This document shows, piece by piece, positions 7,880-15,641 of a DNA stretch of 64,000 nt; the stretch's first letter is position 1, and the number at the start of each line of letters is the position of its first letter. This stretch comes from Streptomyces sp. AcH 505 (GTDB lineage Bacteria > Actinomycetota > Actinomycetes > Streptomycetales > Streptomycetaceae). Under the pieces are notes generated by a model. That model was not told where the DNA came from. It searched no databases and saw only the letters and a list, made by a program, of their open reading frames with translations. Where the stretch lies: positions 29,291 to 93,290 of the forward strand of contig NZ_JTIY01000003.1 in assembly GCF_000818175.1 (NCBI RefSeq), given 5' to 3'. Position numbers and translations under genes: made by a program.

Positions 7880-8670
7880 GCGGCACCGAACAGCCGCTTG
7901 GGCACGTCGCCGTGCTGTTCTTGGGCGGCGCGGGCGCGGGCGGCGGCGAGGCTGGCTTGGAGCCTGTCGGCCGGCTCGGGTGCGGTGAGGCGTTCCTGTT
8001 CGGCGACGGCGTCGGTGAAGGCGGTCTGGGGTTCGCGGCGGGTGGGGTGGGCGATGCGGGCGTTGAGGTCGTCGCGTGCGCGGGCGATGTGCGGGTCGTC
8101 GGCTGGCCGTGCGGGCTTGTGGGCGAGGGCTTCGGCCAGGGTCCGCTGGTAGCCGGGGGATGCGGTCTCCCGGGTGATGACCGGGCCGGGCTCCGGGGTC
8201 TGGTCGTGCTGGTCGGGCATGGTCGCGGTGGCGGGGGCCGCTATGGCGCCGACGGGCAGAACGCGGATTGACCGGACGGCGGGCTTGCCGAGCTTGTCGT
8301 TGATCTGCCGGGCCAGCTGCCCACCGAGGAGCCGGAGGTGCGCGGCGTAGGCGTGGGAGGCGGGGCGGAGATCGAGGCGGCCGCGTTCGGGGTCGTAGCT
8401 GACGGGTTGCACGGTGTCCACGAACTGGGGGCAGAGGGTGGGCCACTGGTCGAGGATGCTGCCGCCGGTGAGGGCCAACCGCCAGTCCTGATCCGTGTTG
8501 ATGCGTCCGAGGACGGCTCCGAGACCAACCGGGTCGCGGCCGTCGCCGCGTTCACGGCGGGTGGTGCGGGGCCTGGGGTTTGCTGTGGGGGCGGTCTTGG
8601 CGGTGGCCCGGTAGTTGGCGAGGGCCTGCCGTGCGAGGTCGGCGCCGGACGCGGTCTGCTGCTCAGGCAC
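7876..8670 (-). CDS. DciA-like (DUF721) helicase-loader protein
   Basis: 264 residues. Residues about 48-140 fit the DUF721/DciA pattern: LGAVLGRINTDQDWRLALTGG, ILDQWPTLC, then a beta-rich part with LDLRPASHAYAAHLRLLG, GQLARQINDKLG and SIRVLPVG. DciA loads the replicative helicase in many bacteria, including actinobacteria. A copy beside the initiator gene suggests the element brings its own helicase-loading factor. The C-terminal half is Ala/Arg-rich and probably helical. It overlaps the initiator gene end by 8 nt. Confidence 0.7.
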   Translation of the reverse strand: MPEQQTASGADLARQALANYRATAKTAPTANPRPRTTRRERGDGRDPVGLGAVLGRINTDQDWRLALTGGSILDQWPTLCPQFVDTVQPVSYDPERGRLDLRPASHAYAAHLRLLGGQLARQINDKLGKPAVRSIRVLPVGAIAAPATATMPDQHDQTPEPGPVITRETASPGYQRTLAEALAHKPARPADDPHIARARDDLNARIAHPTRREPQTAFTDAVAEQERLTAPEPADRLQASLAAARARAAQEQHGDVPKRLFGAA

Positions 8671-10030
8671 GGGAGGTCTCCATCCACGGGTTGAGGGTGA
8701 TGTTGGAGGACCGGCTGGCGAGGGCCTGGTCGACGAGGGCGCTGGTGTACAGGCGGCGGGCTTCCGTCTCGCCCAGGCCCTCGATGGCGAACTCGATGAG
8801 GCCGGGGTCTTTCTGGGCGGCGGCCCGCATCTCGATCACGTCGTCGCGGGTGAGGGTTCCGATGCCGGGGATCGCACCGGCAGGGATCTCACACAGGGAC
8901 CCGTCTACCGGTTCTGGCAGAACCGGCCCCTGGCGTACCTGGGCGAACGCTTCGGCGGTGAGGCGGCGTACGTGGGCGCTGTTGGCGGTGCTGGTGGTGA
9001 TGCCTTCGTCGTAGCCGGCGTGCCGGGCGTGTTCGGCTGTGCGGGACTCCTGCCAGGCGGCAACGGCGGTAGCGCGGCGCTGGGGGGTGGTGAAGAGGAG
9101 GTGGACGCCCTTGAGTCGGTGCGCGAGCATCCCGGACGGGCGGCGCACATCGCGGGCGGTGAGCGGCATGGTCTCTGCGATGGCCTGGACTTCGAGGGCT
9201 GTCCATCCGGCGTCGGCGACGTGGCGCACAATCCACGCGAGCCTTTGGGGGGATGCTCCGCCCAGCCACGGGATGAGGGTCATCAGTTCGCGGGCGAGCT
9301 GGTGACGGCGCCCGACCCGGTTGAGTTTCCGGGGCCCGCACTTGGACGTCTTCGGGGTGGGGGAATCTGCTTCCCCGCTTGCGAGCTTGCTTGTCTCAGA
9401 GGGAAGAGAGTTACAACCGGTGGGAGAAGACGCTGAGGTACCACCCTGCATTGGGGTGCAAAGGGACCCCCCGGAAACAGGGGTGGTGCGGGCCCGGCGA
9501 CGACGCTTACGGATCTTCCTCGCGGCCTTCTTGGCGAGCTTCCCGATCAGGGTTCGGGACTCGGGGGCGATGCCTACGGGGCGCCGTTGCAGCCCTTCGC
9601 CGGTGGTGCGGATCCCGAGGGCCGTGTCGAACACGGTGGGGATGATCCGCTCGTACACGGACGCCTGGTTGGGCTGCCCGGAGAGACGGGTGCCTTTGCT
9701 GCGGTAGGCGAGGAGCCCGGCTTCACGGAGCATGCCGAGGTGGTACTGCACGGTCCTCTCCGAGCAGTCCAGCTTGCGGGCGAGGTAGTCGATACCGGGC
9801 CGGCACTCGGACAGGGCGGAGATTTCCTGCGCGATGAGGACGGTGGTGGGCCCCCAGGCGGGTCCGTGGGTGCGGGTGGGCTTGTACAGGCCGGAGCCGC
9901 TTACCCAGTGGATGGCTTGCATCCAGGAGTAGGGGTCGGTGGCGGTGCGTCCGGTCGTGGTGGCGACCCATTGGTGGGCTGCGTCCACGCGGAGGGTGCC
10001 GCCACGACCGGGATCATCACTCTCGCACAT
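8663..10030 (-). CDS. Winged-helix replication initiator candidate
   Basis: 455 residues from ATG 10030; a GTG at 10168 with AAGGCGAG upstream would add 46 residues, but that stretch has low GC3 and reads as noncoding. A winged helix covers about 64-135 (LIAQEISALSECRPG, YLARKLDCSERTVQYHLGM, LREAGLLAYRSKG). A basic segment follows (KKAARKIRKRRRRAR), then a Ser/Thr-rich linker with unusually low GC, then a helical domain and a C-terminal tail containing LPEPVDG encoded by a parS copy. Position next to dciA-like and parAB genes supports an initiator role. A transcription factor is the alternative. Confidence 0.55.
   Translation of the reverse strand: MCESDDPGRGGTLRVDAAHQWVATTTGRTATDPYSWMQAIHWVSGSGLYKPTRTHGPAWGPTTVLIAQEISALSECRPGIDYLARKLDCSERTVQYHLGMLREAGLLAYRSKGTRLSGQPNQASVYERIIPTVFDTALGIRTTGEGLQRRPVGIAPESRTLIGKLAKKAARKIRKRRRRARTTPVSGGSLCTPMQGGTSASSPTGCNSLPSETSKLASGEADSPTPKTSKCGPRKLNRVGRRHQLARELMTLIPWLGGASPQRLAWIVRHVADAGWTALEVQAIAETMPLTARDVRRPSGMLAHRLKGVHLLFTTPQRRATAVAAWQESRTAEHARHAGYDEGITTSTANSAHVRRLTAEAFAQVRQGPVLPEPVDGSLCEIPAGAIPGIGTLTRDDVIEMRAAAQKDPGLIEFAIEGLGETEARRLYTSALVDQALASRSSNITLNPWMETSRA
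8910..8924. repeat. Candidate parS copy 6 (inside rep candidate)
   Basis: GGTTCTGGCAGAACC about 1.9 kb from the parB promoter copy, within the coding sequence of the initiator candidate. Confidence 0.6.
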
Positions 10031-10202
10031 GCGTTCGAACGTGTCATGTGAACTGATCGTGTCGCCGGGGGCTGCGGGGGTGCGAGTTTCTTCGAGTGGA
10101 CGGGAGTTTCCTCGCGAATCGCCCGAGCGGACATGCTGAAGCTGACAAGCAGGGGTTACGTACGGCACTATGGACTCGCCTTCGCTTAGCGGTTGGGGGC
10201 AC

Positions 10203-10291
10203 AAAAAGGCCCCGCTTCGGCGGTGCTGGGTTCGTGGAGAACCTGAATTACTCCGGGGAACCGGAGCCTTAGATCGGTCGCCAAACCGATC
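10203..10291 (-). promoter_or_regulatory. Hairpin-rich leader upstream of rep, attenuator-like
   Basis: Read leftward, four hairpins follow one another: GATCGGT/ACCGATC (10272-10291), CTCCGG/CCGGAG (10251-10266), GGTTC/GAACC (10229-10243), and a GC hairpin GCCCCGC-ttcg-GCGGTGC (10209-10226). The last is followed on the minus strand by five T (10207-10203), as in an intrinsic terminator. It sits before the rep candidate, so premature termination in the leader could set its expression. Origin structure is an alternative. Confidence 0.45.
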
Positions 10292-10388
10292 CGTGGGATA
10301 GGGCCGCAGACGGTGCGCCAACACCAGCGGCCAGCGGTAGAGGAAGCGCCCCCGCCAAGGGGCTCAGGACCTCCCGCTTAGGAAGTCG

Positions 10389-10847
10389 CTACGTCACCTG
10401 ATCTCCCTTACTGGGTGAGGTCTGTCCCTGCGCCGCTCCGGCGAGGAAGTCATTGCGGAAGCCGCCCAGTTCCGCGACGCGGATCATGTCGCGTGTCCAG
10501 TCACTCGGACCGGCCGGGCCGTCCACGGTCTCGTTCCATCCCTGCCTGTAGTCGGGGTGGTGGCGCCACATGCGAGTGAAGAAGCGCATGGTCGAGCAGG
10601 GGAAGCCCGAGCTGCCGTGGCAGGTGTAGCAGCGCACCCAGTTCATGCCGTTGCGACCGACATGGGTAGCGTGCAGGCTCACGGCCAGCCGAAGAGACAG
10701 CACACGGTTCATGGCCTCTTCGCGAGACGGGCCAGCCGGAAGTGCTTCGGCGTCTGCGAGTTCTTCGGTGAGGCGTGCGTACACGAAGTCCTCAGCGTGG
10801 AACTCCCAGCCGAAGTCGGGGTCGTCAGAGGTGAGGTAGGCGCTCAT
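10389..10847 (-). CDS. DUF6221-like hypothetical protein (152 aa)
   Basis: Contains SREEAMNRVLSLRLAVSLHATHV and NWVRCYTCHGSSGFPC, followed by aromatic-rich FTRMWRHHPDYRQGW. ATG start, overlapping the upstream gene stop by 4 nt. It lies in a four-gene overlapping cluster (10389-11840) of small actinobacterial phage/plasmid-type proteins. Function unknown. Confidence 0.6.
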   Translation of the reverse strand: MSAYLTSDDPDFGWEFHAEDFVYARLTEELADAEALPAGPSREEAMNRVLSLRLAVSLHATHVGRNGMNWVRCYTCHGSSGFPCSTMRFFTRMWRHHPDYRQGWNETVDGPAGPSDWTRDMIRVAELGGFRNDFLAGAAQGQTSPSKGDQVT

Positions 10848-11329
10848 CGGTCGACCTCCGCTCGGCTCGCCTTGCTGGGCCTGGCCTGCTCCTGCGCTTG
10901 TCCGGGGCAGGAAGTCTGAGTGGTCTGGCCGCGCTGGAATTCGACCATGCGCAGCATCTGCTGCCCGAGCCGTTCCGCGTCATCGACGGGCATCTGCACT
11001 TCGATCTCGCGGCCGACGGCTGGCTTGCCGCCCTTCGTGATCGAGCCGGTGAAGCACACGTACCGCTCGCCGGTATCGCCCCATGCGGTGGCGAAGGTGC
11101 GGGGGAACGCGAAGCTGGTGACCTTGGCCAGCCAAGCTCGCTTCCGCCCTGGCCGGTTCCGCTGGTGCATGTTCAGCAGGGCGACCGCCGTGGTGACGAC
11201 TTGGGCGATGTCGTCCGAGTCGGCTCTGGATTCGAGGAGCTCGTGAACCTGACGGATTGCGGCCTCGGCAAGGACAGGCGGCGCGGCTGCAAGTACGTCC
11301 CCGTAGAGGTTCTCACCCAGGGCGCTCAT
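10844..11329 (-). CDS. Hypothetical protein (161 aa)
   Basis: N-terminal helices (ENLYGDVLAAAPPVLAEAAIRQVHELLE), a basic stretch NRPGRKRAWLAKV, and a beta-rich core RYVCFTGSITKGGKPAVGRE. The C-terminus is Gln/Arg-rich and charged. Overlaps both neighbours by 4 nt. No family recognised. Confidence 0.65.
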   Translation of the reverse strand: MSALGENLYGDVLAAAPPVLAEAAIRQVHELLESRADSDDIAQVVTTAVALLNMHQRNRPGRKRAWLAKVTSFAFPRTFATAWGDTGERYVCFTGSITKGGKPAVGREIEVQMPVDDAERLGQQMLRMVEFQRGQTTQTSCPGQAQEQARPSKASRAEVDR

Positions 11330-11727
11330 CGGCTTCCCTCCGTCAGGCCGTAGCCCTCAGCGAGGTTCTGCACGACGGGGCACACCTCGTGGTTGTAGAA
11401 CCGAGCAAACTCATCCAGGTCGCCGTCGTAGTCGTAGGCGGGGCATGAGTGGCCTCGCCCGCCGTGGAGTTCGAGGAGCTTCCGGTCGGCGGCGCAACGG
11501 CGCAAGACCGACTCGGGATCGTTCAGGGCGATGTGGACGATCGATGCTGCACGGTTCTCCCGGGACCTGGCCACCAGGGCGTGCCGCTGATCCCGAACCC
11601 CGTACACGAACGGGCCCTCAGACCAAGTCCCTCCGGCCTCGGATGCGGCGTCGCCGGCGATCCGCTCCCAGTTGGAAATGGCTCCGTTCAGCCAGCCGAG
11701 GATTCCCTCGCCGGCTGCCGTGCTCAT
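11326..11727 (-). CDS. DUF6221-like protein (133 aa)
   Basis: The pattern IVHIALNDPESVLRRCAADRKLLELH followed by a Cys-containing segment and CPVVQNLAEGYG matches the DUF6221 layout frequent in Streptomyces and its phages ('HIARxDPARVLR...RRLLxxH...C...CPxLRxLAxxY'). Function of the family is unknown. Co-translated with both neighbours through overlapping ends. Confidence 0.65.
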   Translation of the reverse strand: MSTAAGEGILGWLNGAISNWERIAGDAASEAGGTWSEGPFVYGVRDQRHALVARSRENRAASIVHIALNDPESVLRRCAADRKLLELHGGRGHSCPAYDYDGDLDEFARFYNHEVCPVVQNLAEGYGLTEGSR

Positions 11728-11840
11728 CGTGCGGTCTGCGTAGGAGTGACAGGGCCCGTGTGCGTCGGCGGTGTGATGTTCACGCCGGTCTCGCGGGTCC
11801 CACTGTCTGAACGGGCCGGGGCCCGGGTATTCTTCGCCAT
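11724..11840 (-). CDS. 38-residue hypothetical protein
   Basis: ATG 11840, preceded by AAGGTG, encodes a short, Thr/Pro/Arg-rich polypeptide (MAKNTRAPARSDSGTRETGV...). The stop overlaps the start of the DUF6221-like gene, which is the main reason to accept it. Probably disordered; function unknown. Confidence 0.45.
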   Translation of the reverse strand: MAKNTRAPARSDSGTRETGVNITPPTHTGPVTPTQTAR

Positions 11841-12148
11841 GTCGGCACCTTCGCGATGGTTGTGTGTCGACCCGACCTCGCTCCCTGGTGTTGGCTCACC
11901 TGGGAAAACAGCGGGGTCGGACCTATGTCTGGGGTGACACCATCCGGACTGTGTACCTGAGTAGCCGTCTGGCGCCAAGCGCAGCTTACCAACTTGAGCC
12001 GCCACTGTCCCTACCCATCGTGTGACGTGTCGGATCAATCGACGCATAGTCAGACCTCCAGTTCATCGCACAGCCGTGCGGGACCCTGCGTTGTCCTATA
12101 AAAAAACGCAGAAAATAACGATCATGAGCGCCCCTGTGTCGCTTCGCT
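11841..12148. other. Intergenic region carrying inverted-repeat copy A
   Basis: About 300 bp between two leftward genes with no convincing reading frame. It is clearly less GC-rich than its surroundings at 12090-12130, where copy A of a 38-bp repeated element lies. No terminator hairpin with a T-run seen. Confidence 0.5.
12092..12129 (-). repeat. 38-bp inverted repeat, copy A
   Basis: Matches 24410-24447 in inverted orientation at 35 of 38 positions. It begins (minus strand) with GCTCATGATCGTTATTT and ends TATAGGACA. AT-rich in a GC-rich genome. Function unknown: recombination site, regulator site or structural signal. Confidence 0.7.
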
Positions 12149-12562
12149 CTAACCTGCCCTGAGCAGCAACAACGCACCTGGGGCAGACGGTTCAGGTGGG
12201 GTGATGTTGATGATGTGCCCACTGGTTTCGGGGGTTTGGTGGCGGCGGTTGGTGCGTGCTGCGGTGGCGGCGGCACGGCATGTCCGGCAGCGGCAACCCT
12301 GGTTGTTGTAGCGGGATTCACCGTGCGCGGTGGTGTCCTGACGGACTTTCCGCCCGATCTGCTTGGCCTCCTGGACGGCCTGGGCGAAGCCTGGGTCGGC
12401 GCGTTGGTGGAGGCGGGGCAGGTTGGGGCTGATACCGACGTGGGCGGCGGCGTCCTTGAGGAGCATCCCCGTGGCGAGGGCTTCGAGGTATTGCTGGCGC
12501 CGGTCGGGGGTGAAGGTGACCTGCCTCCCCGGGCGGCGCTTCGCGGCGGCGACCTGGGTCAC
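12149..12562 (-). CDS. HTH protein with CRCxxC zinc knuckle (137 aa)
   Basis: The N-terminal part reads as a small-terminase-like or homeodomain-like HTH (FTPDRRQQYLEALATG, LKDAAAHVGISPNLPRLHQ). Residues about 79-105 have HGESRYNNQGCRCRTCRAA with a downstream Arg-rich helix. The same HG-x4-Y-x4-CRCxxC signature occurs in the protein at 14838-15641. It likely binds DNA. ATG start overlapping the previous stop. Confidence 0.6.
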   Translation of the reverse strand: MTQVAAAKRRPGRQVTFTPDRRQQYLEALATGMLLKDAAAHVGISPNLPRLHQRADPGFAQAVQEAKQIGRKVRQDTTAHGESRYNNQGCRCRTCRAAATAARTNRRHQTPETSGHIINITPPEPSAPGALLLLRAG

Positions 12563-12954
12563 GGGTGCCCGCCCTCACGCACACCCTGCGCCTCACCGTC
12601 GGCGGGGTGGTGGACGCTGGCACTCCGTCCGGTCAGACGGGCCATGCCCTCGTACCCGGCATCCCGCAGCTCGCCACGCAACCGGTTCAGCCCCTCAGCG
12701 GTCCACTGGGGGCGGGCGGTCATCTTCCCCGCCAGGTAGCCGACAGGCAGGGCCATGTCCCAGATACGGCGAACCACGTCGGGGTCGACGTCGGGGAACA
12801 TCACCTCCGGTAGACGGGTGGGCCTGCCGACGTGGTCGAGCATGCCCTTGGCGATGAGCCCCGCCAGGTACTGGCCCGAGTCCTCGCAGCGTTCGGTGAG
12901 GGCTTGGTCGACGACGGTGGGGTTGGCTGGTGGCAGGTTGTGGCTGGTGGTCAC
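12559..12954 (-). CDS. Hypothetical protein (131 aa)
   Basis: Helical protein with GQYLAGLIAKGMLDHVGRP, PDVVRRIWDMALPVGYLAGK and GLNRLRGELRDAGYEGMARL. Overlaps both neighbours by 4 nt in the WhiB-containing cluster. No family recognised. Confidence 0.65.
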   Translation of the reverse strand: MTTSHNLPPANPTVVDQALTERCEDSGQYLAGLIAKGMLDHVGRPTRLPEVMFPDVDPDVVRRIWDMALPVGYLAGKMTARPQWTAEGLNRLRGELRDAGYEGMARLTGRSASVHHPADGEAQGVREGGHP

Positions 12955-13286
12955 GGTCGCACCTCCGGAGTGACGTTGAAGGTTCCGTCACCGGCGAAGA
13001 CGGCCTTGATGTCGGCGAGGGCCATGCCCTCGAACGTCAACCAGCAGGCTGTGCAGGGCTTGCCGTCCAGGGGGACGGGCTCACCGCAGTACCGGCACGG
13101 TTCGCCGGGCTGTTCGGTGCCGTAGCTGCATGGGTGCTCGGGGTGGTGCGGGTGGGTGTTGAAGACGCACGCGTCGCGGGCCTGGGCTGCGCAGGCTCGG
13201 CAGAGGTCGGAGTCTGGGTCGCGCCAGTGCTGTTGGTACGTCTCGTCGCAGCGGAGGCAGTGGAAGGTCGGCTGGCTGGTGGTCAT
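12951..13286 (-). CDS. Double zinc-ribbon protein (111 aa)
   Basis: Three to four CxxC pairs: FHCLRCDE, DLCRACAAQARDAC, EPCRYCGEP, KPCTACWL. This looks like two tandem zinc ribbons followed by a short helical tail (FEGMALADIKAVFAGD). Probably structural zinc in a nucleic-acid or protein-binding protein. It lies directly downstream of the WhiB gene with overlapping ends. Confidence 0.65.
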   Translation of the reverse strand: MTTSQPTFHCLRCDETYQQHWRDPDSDLCRACAAQARDACVFNTHPHHPEHPCSYGTEQPGEPCRYCGEPVPLDGKPCTACWLTFEGMALADIKAVFAGDGTFNVTPEVRP

Positions 13287-14170
13287 GCGGCGGGCTCCAG
13301 TGCGGCGGGGGTGGGGAGGTTGAGGGGCAGGTGGGTGTGGTGGGTGGCGGGTACGAGGCGGAGCGCGCGCCGCAGGGGGTGCGGCGCGCGCTCGGGGCTC
13401 CTGGCGGGTGTGCGGCGGCCGCGCGGTAGGTGCTCGTACCCGGGGAGGATCAGCTGCACGGGTCGGGTGGGGGCGATACGGCGCTGCCGGATGCCGTCCG
13501 TCGTCGGCGCCGCCGCGTACGGCCAGGTTCCGTCGGGGCGGATCCGGGTCGACGGGGGGAGGATCCGGTGCTGCACCGCGGCGGCAAGGAGTTGGGCGCG
13601 GGTCGCGGTTTCCCTGTCCAGCCCGAGCATCGTGACGAGGGCGCTGCGGTGCCAGTTGGCGGTGCGGACGTCCATGCCGGCCCGGTATGCCACCAGCTCC
13701 GGGTCCGTCTCCCTGGCCAGGGAGCGGAGCACGGCGAGTTTCTGGGGGGTGCGGGCGTCCGCGACCGCCAGACGTGGGGTGTCCACCGCGGCGGGCAGGG
13801 TGCCATTTTGTGCTGCGGTCACGGCGGCGGCCCGGCGGGCGATCAGGGCCCGGTGCCGGGCCAGAGGGTGCTCACCTCCGAAGATGCCTTCCGGCTCCGC
13901 CAGATGCCCGTCCTCGGTCTCCGTGTTGGCGTACGCCGCACACAGGGCCCGTACCGGGCACCACCCGCAGATACGGACCGCGGCACGCTCCCGCGCCAGG
14001 CGCACACGCTGCGGCTCCTGACCGTCCCCCGTATACGGGGCCCACGCATCGACGGACACGTCCGGGTCGCCGGCCGACCGGCGCGGATCATCCTCGTCGG
14101 GGGCGCACCCCCGGTACTTGTACATCGGGTCGTCCGTCAACTGCTGGCGTGCGAGCTTCGGGTCGGTCAT
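13283..14170 (-). CDS. WhiB-family iron-sulfur regulator, extended
   Basis: 295 residues. N-terminal Wbl signature: GCAPDEDD with Cys22, then ICGWCPVRALCAAYA giving Cys68, Cys71 and Cys77 (C-x2-C-x5-C), followed by EGIFGGE (about 94-100) in place of the usual GVWGG turn. These four Cys bind a [4Fe-4S] cluster in the family. Typical Wbl proteins have 80-140 residues; here about 190 residues are added, including a possible HTH segment (VAYRAGMDVRTANWHRSALV, NSLP-type linker) and a Pro/Arg-rich tail. Phage WhiB proteins are known to interfere with host WhiB regulation; that role here is inferred. Confidence 0.75.
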   Translation of the reverse strand: MTDPKLARQQLTDDPMYKYRGCAPDEDDPRRSAGDPDVSVDAWAPYTGDGQEPQRVRLARERAAVRICGWCPVRALCAAYANTETEDGHLAEPEGIFGGEHPLARHRALIARRAAAVTAAQNGTLPAAVDTPRLAVADARTPQKLAVLRSLARETDPELVAYRAGMDVRTANWHRSALVTMLGLDRETATRAQLLAAAVQHRILPPSTRIRPDGTWPYAAAPTTDGIRQRRIAPTRPVQLILPGYEHLPRGRRTPARSPERAPHPLRRALRLVPATHHTHLPLNLPTPAALEPAA

Positions 14171-14460
14171 CTCGGTCTCCCCTCGGTCGGGTCGGTGGGT
14201 GCGTAGAGGGCGAGAGCCCGGGTCAGTTCGAGATCAGCGGCCTCAAGGACCGGTGCCGCAGCCCGTGCCGCGGTCAGCCGGTTGCGTAGGGCGGTCATGT
14301 CACGGTGGTGACCCGCCTCCATGAGGCGGGCCCGAGCACGTTCCGCGGCGAGAGCCCGGGTGAGGGCTCGCAGCCGCCGCCACACGGCCAAGATCAGAGC
14401 GACGAGAGGGGCGGCGGTGAGCGCCACCACAGGAATCCAGGACAAGGCGATCACCTCCAC
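14167..14460 (-). CDS. Membrane-anchored coiled-coil protein (97 aa)
   Basis: An N-terminal hydrophobic helix (WIPVVALTAAPLVALILAV, residues about 8-26) is followed by a long Arg/Ala/Leu/Glu helix likely to form a coiled coil. Overlaps the WhiB gene start by 4 nt. A small inner-membrane accessory protein; function unknown. Confidence 0.65.
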   Translation of the reverse strand: MEVIALSWIPVVALTAAPLVALILAVWRRLRALTRALAAERARARLMEAGHHRDMTALRNRLTAARAAAPVLEAADLELTRALALYAPTDPTEGRPR

Positions 14461-14476
14461 AGTGGGGTGCCTGGGG

Positions 14477-14755
14477 TTAGGGGTTGGGCGGGGTCAGGGT
14501 GGGCGGGTCGTACAGGGCCTCGTACCGGCGCCGGGCGTCCACCAGGGCCGCGGTCTCCGCGTCACGGATGGCCTGCTGGCGGAGCTGCAGTTCGTCCTCC
14601 GCACGGGCCATCGCGGTCCGGTGGGCGCGGGTGTTCGTGAACACGTCCGGGTCCGGGCCGCGGCGGCGCAGCCACCATGCGTGGACGGCAGGCCCGCCGC
14701 CCCAGCCCCACGCGATCAAAACGGCGCCCACGATGTACCAAACGGTGTCGCTCAC
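14477..14755 (-). CDS. Small membrane protein with coiled coil (92 aa)
   Basis: GTG 14755, preceded by GAGGAGG, gives one N-terminal transmembrane helix (TVWYIVGAVLIAWGW) and a charged helical region (ARAEDELQLRQQAIRDAET). The layout parallels the preceding gene, so the two may act together. No family recognised. Confidence 0.65.
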   Translation of the reverse strand: MSDTVWYIVGAVLIAWGWGGGPAVHAWWLRRRGPDPDVFTNTRAHRTAMARAEDELQLRQQAIRDAETAALVDARRRYEALYDPPTLTPPNP

Positions 14756-14837
14756 AGCGGCCTCCTCACAGGTCCGGAGAGCAGAACGGCCGGCCCTCAC
14801 ACTGGGGGCCGGCCGGATGGTGTAGAGGTGCGTGTCG

Positions 14838-15641
14838 TCAGGCTGCGGCCACCAACGCGGCCTGGTTTCTGTGGGCGGTGCGGGCGTCCCGGCAGGGTGC
14901 ACAGACCGGGATGCCGATGCGGTAGTGGCTGCGGCGCCCGTCGGGTGTGCCGCACTTTCCGGTCCAGTCGGCGAACGCCTCCGGGGCATCGATCGTGTCG
15001 TCATCCCAGCAGCCGACCGGCGCCCAGTTGTGCTGTACCGCGATGCGCCGGGCGGCTTCCGCCCGGTGGGCAGGCACACCACCGTCGACAGGTTCGACAC
15101 GCCACAGTTGGTCATACAGGCCGCTCACCGCACGGACGGTGCCCACCTGGACCAGGGTGCCGGTGATGGTCTTGCTGAGGTTCGCCTGGTGCATTCCGGT
15201 CCGCCGGGCCAGCTCGGATTGGGGCCAGCCCTTCGCGACGAGCGCCTGCAAACGGCGCCGGGTTCCTGTGCCGTCAACGGCAACGCGCGCCCCGAGATTG
15301 TCCAGTGTGGGTTGTACCGCGAGGATCGCCAGAGCATTCTTCGGTAGGAGCCTCTTCGACGGCGCGAGACCACGCTGTGGATCCCCGTACAGCAGCTTGG
15401 AAACAGAGCCGCGCGGGACGCCGGCCAGTCGAGCCAGCCGCATCCACCCGATACCGAACTCGCCCAGATTACGCACGTGGGCTCGGACAGGTTCAGCATC
15501 GACGAAGGGCTGCCAGCGGCCGTACGCGATGGCCCGGCGCCGGTTGTTGTCGTACTCGCTGGCAGCCGTGCAGCACGGGGCGCAGCGGCATCTCTCCAGG
15601 TGGTACTTCGCGTTTGTCCCGTGCCTGCGCGGGGCGCCCAT
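14838..15641 (-). CDS. HTH protein with two zinc knuckles (267 aa)
   Basis: Begins with HGTNAKYHLERCRCAPCCTA, the same signature as the protein at 12149. An HTH of helix-turn-helix XRE/ParB style follows (WMRLARLAGVPRGSVSKLLY), then a second HTH (QSELARRTGMHQANLSKTI). A C-terminal Cys pair sits in GIPVCAPCRDAR. It is a likely DNA-binding regulator or recombination accessory protein. Its start codon overlaps the stop of the Sak4-like ATPase gene. Confidence 0.6.
   Translation of the reverse strand: MGAPRRHGTNAKYHLERCRCAPCCTAASEYDNNRRRAIAYGRWQPFVDAEPVRAHVRNLGEFGIGWMRLARLAGVPRGSVSKLLYGDPQRGLAPSKRLLPKNALAILAVQPTLDNLGARVAVDGTGTRRRLQALVAKGWPQSELARRTGMHQANLSKTITGTLVQVGTVRAVSGLYDQLWRVEPVDGGVPAHRAEAARRIAVQHNWAPVGCWDDDTIDAPEAFADWTGKCGTPDGRRSHYRIGIPVCAPCRDARTAHRNQAALVAAA

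Noticed and set aside
7403..8446. 347-codon minus-strand frame covering the SLOG gene and more
   Set aside because: Only the last 158 codons are protein-like and have a start overlapping the DciA-like gene; the rest is an Arg/Pro-rich shadow.
10203..10330. Possible tRNA in the rep leader, from several stems
   Set aside because: No 7-nt T-loop, no anticodon loop with the conserved U, and the acceptor ends do not pair; an attenuator-like leader fits better.
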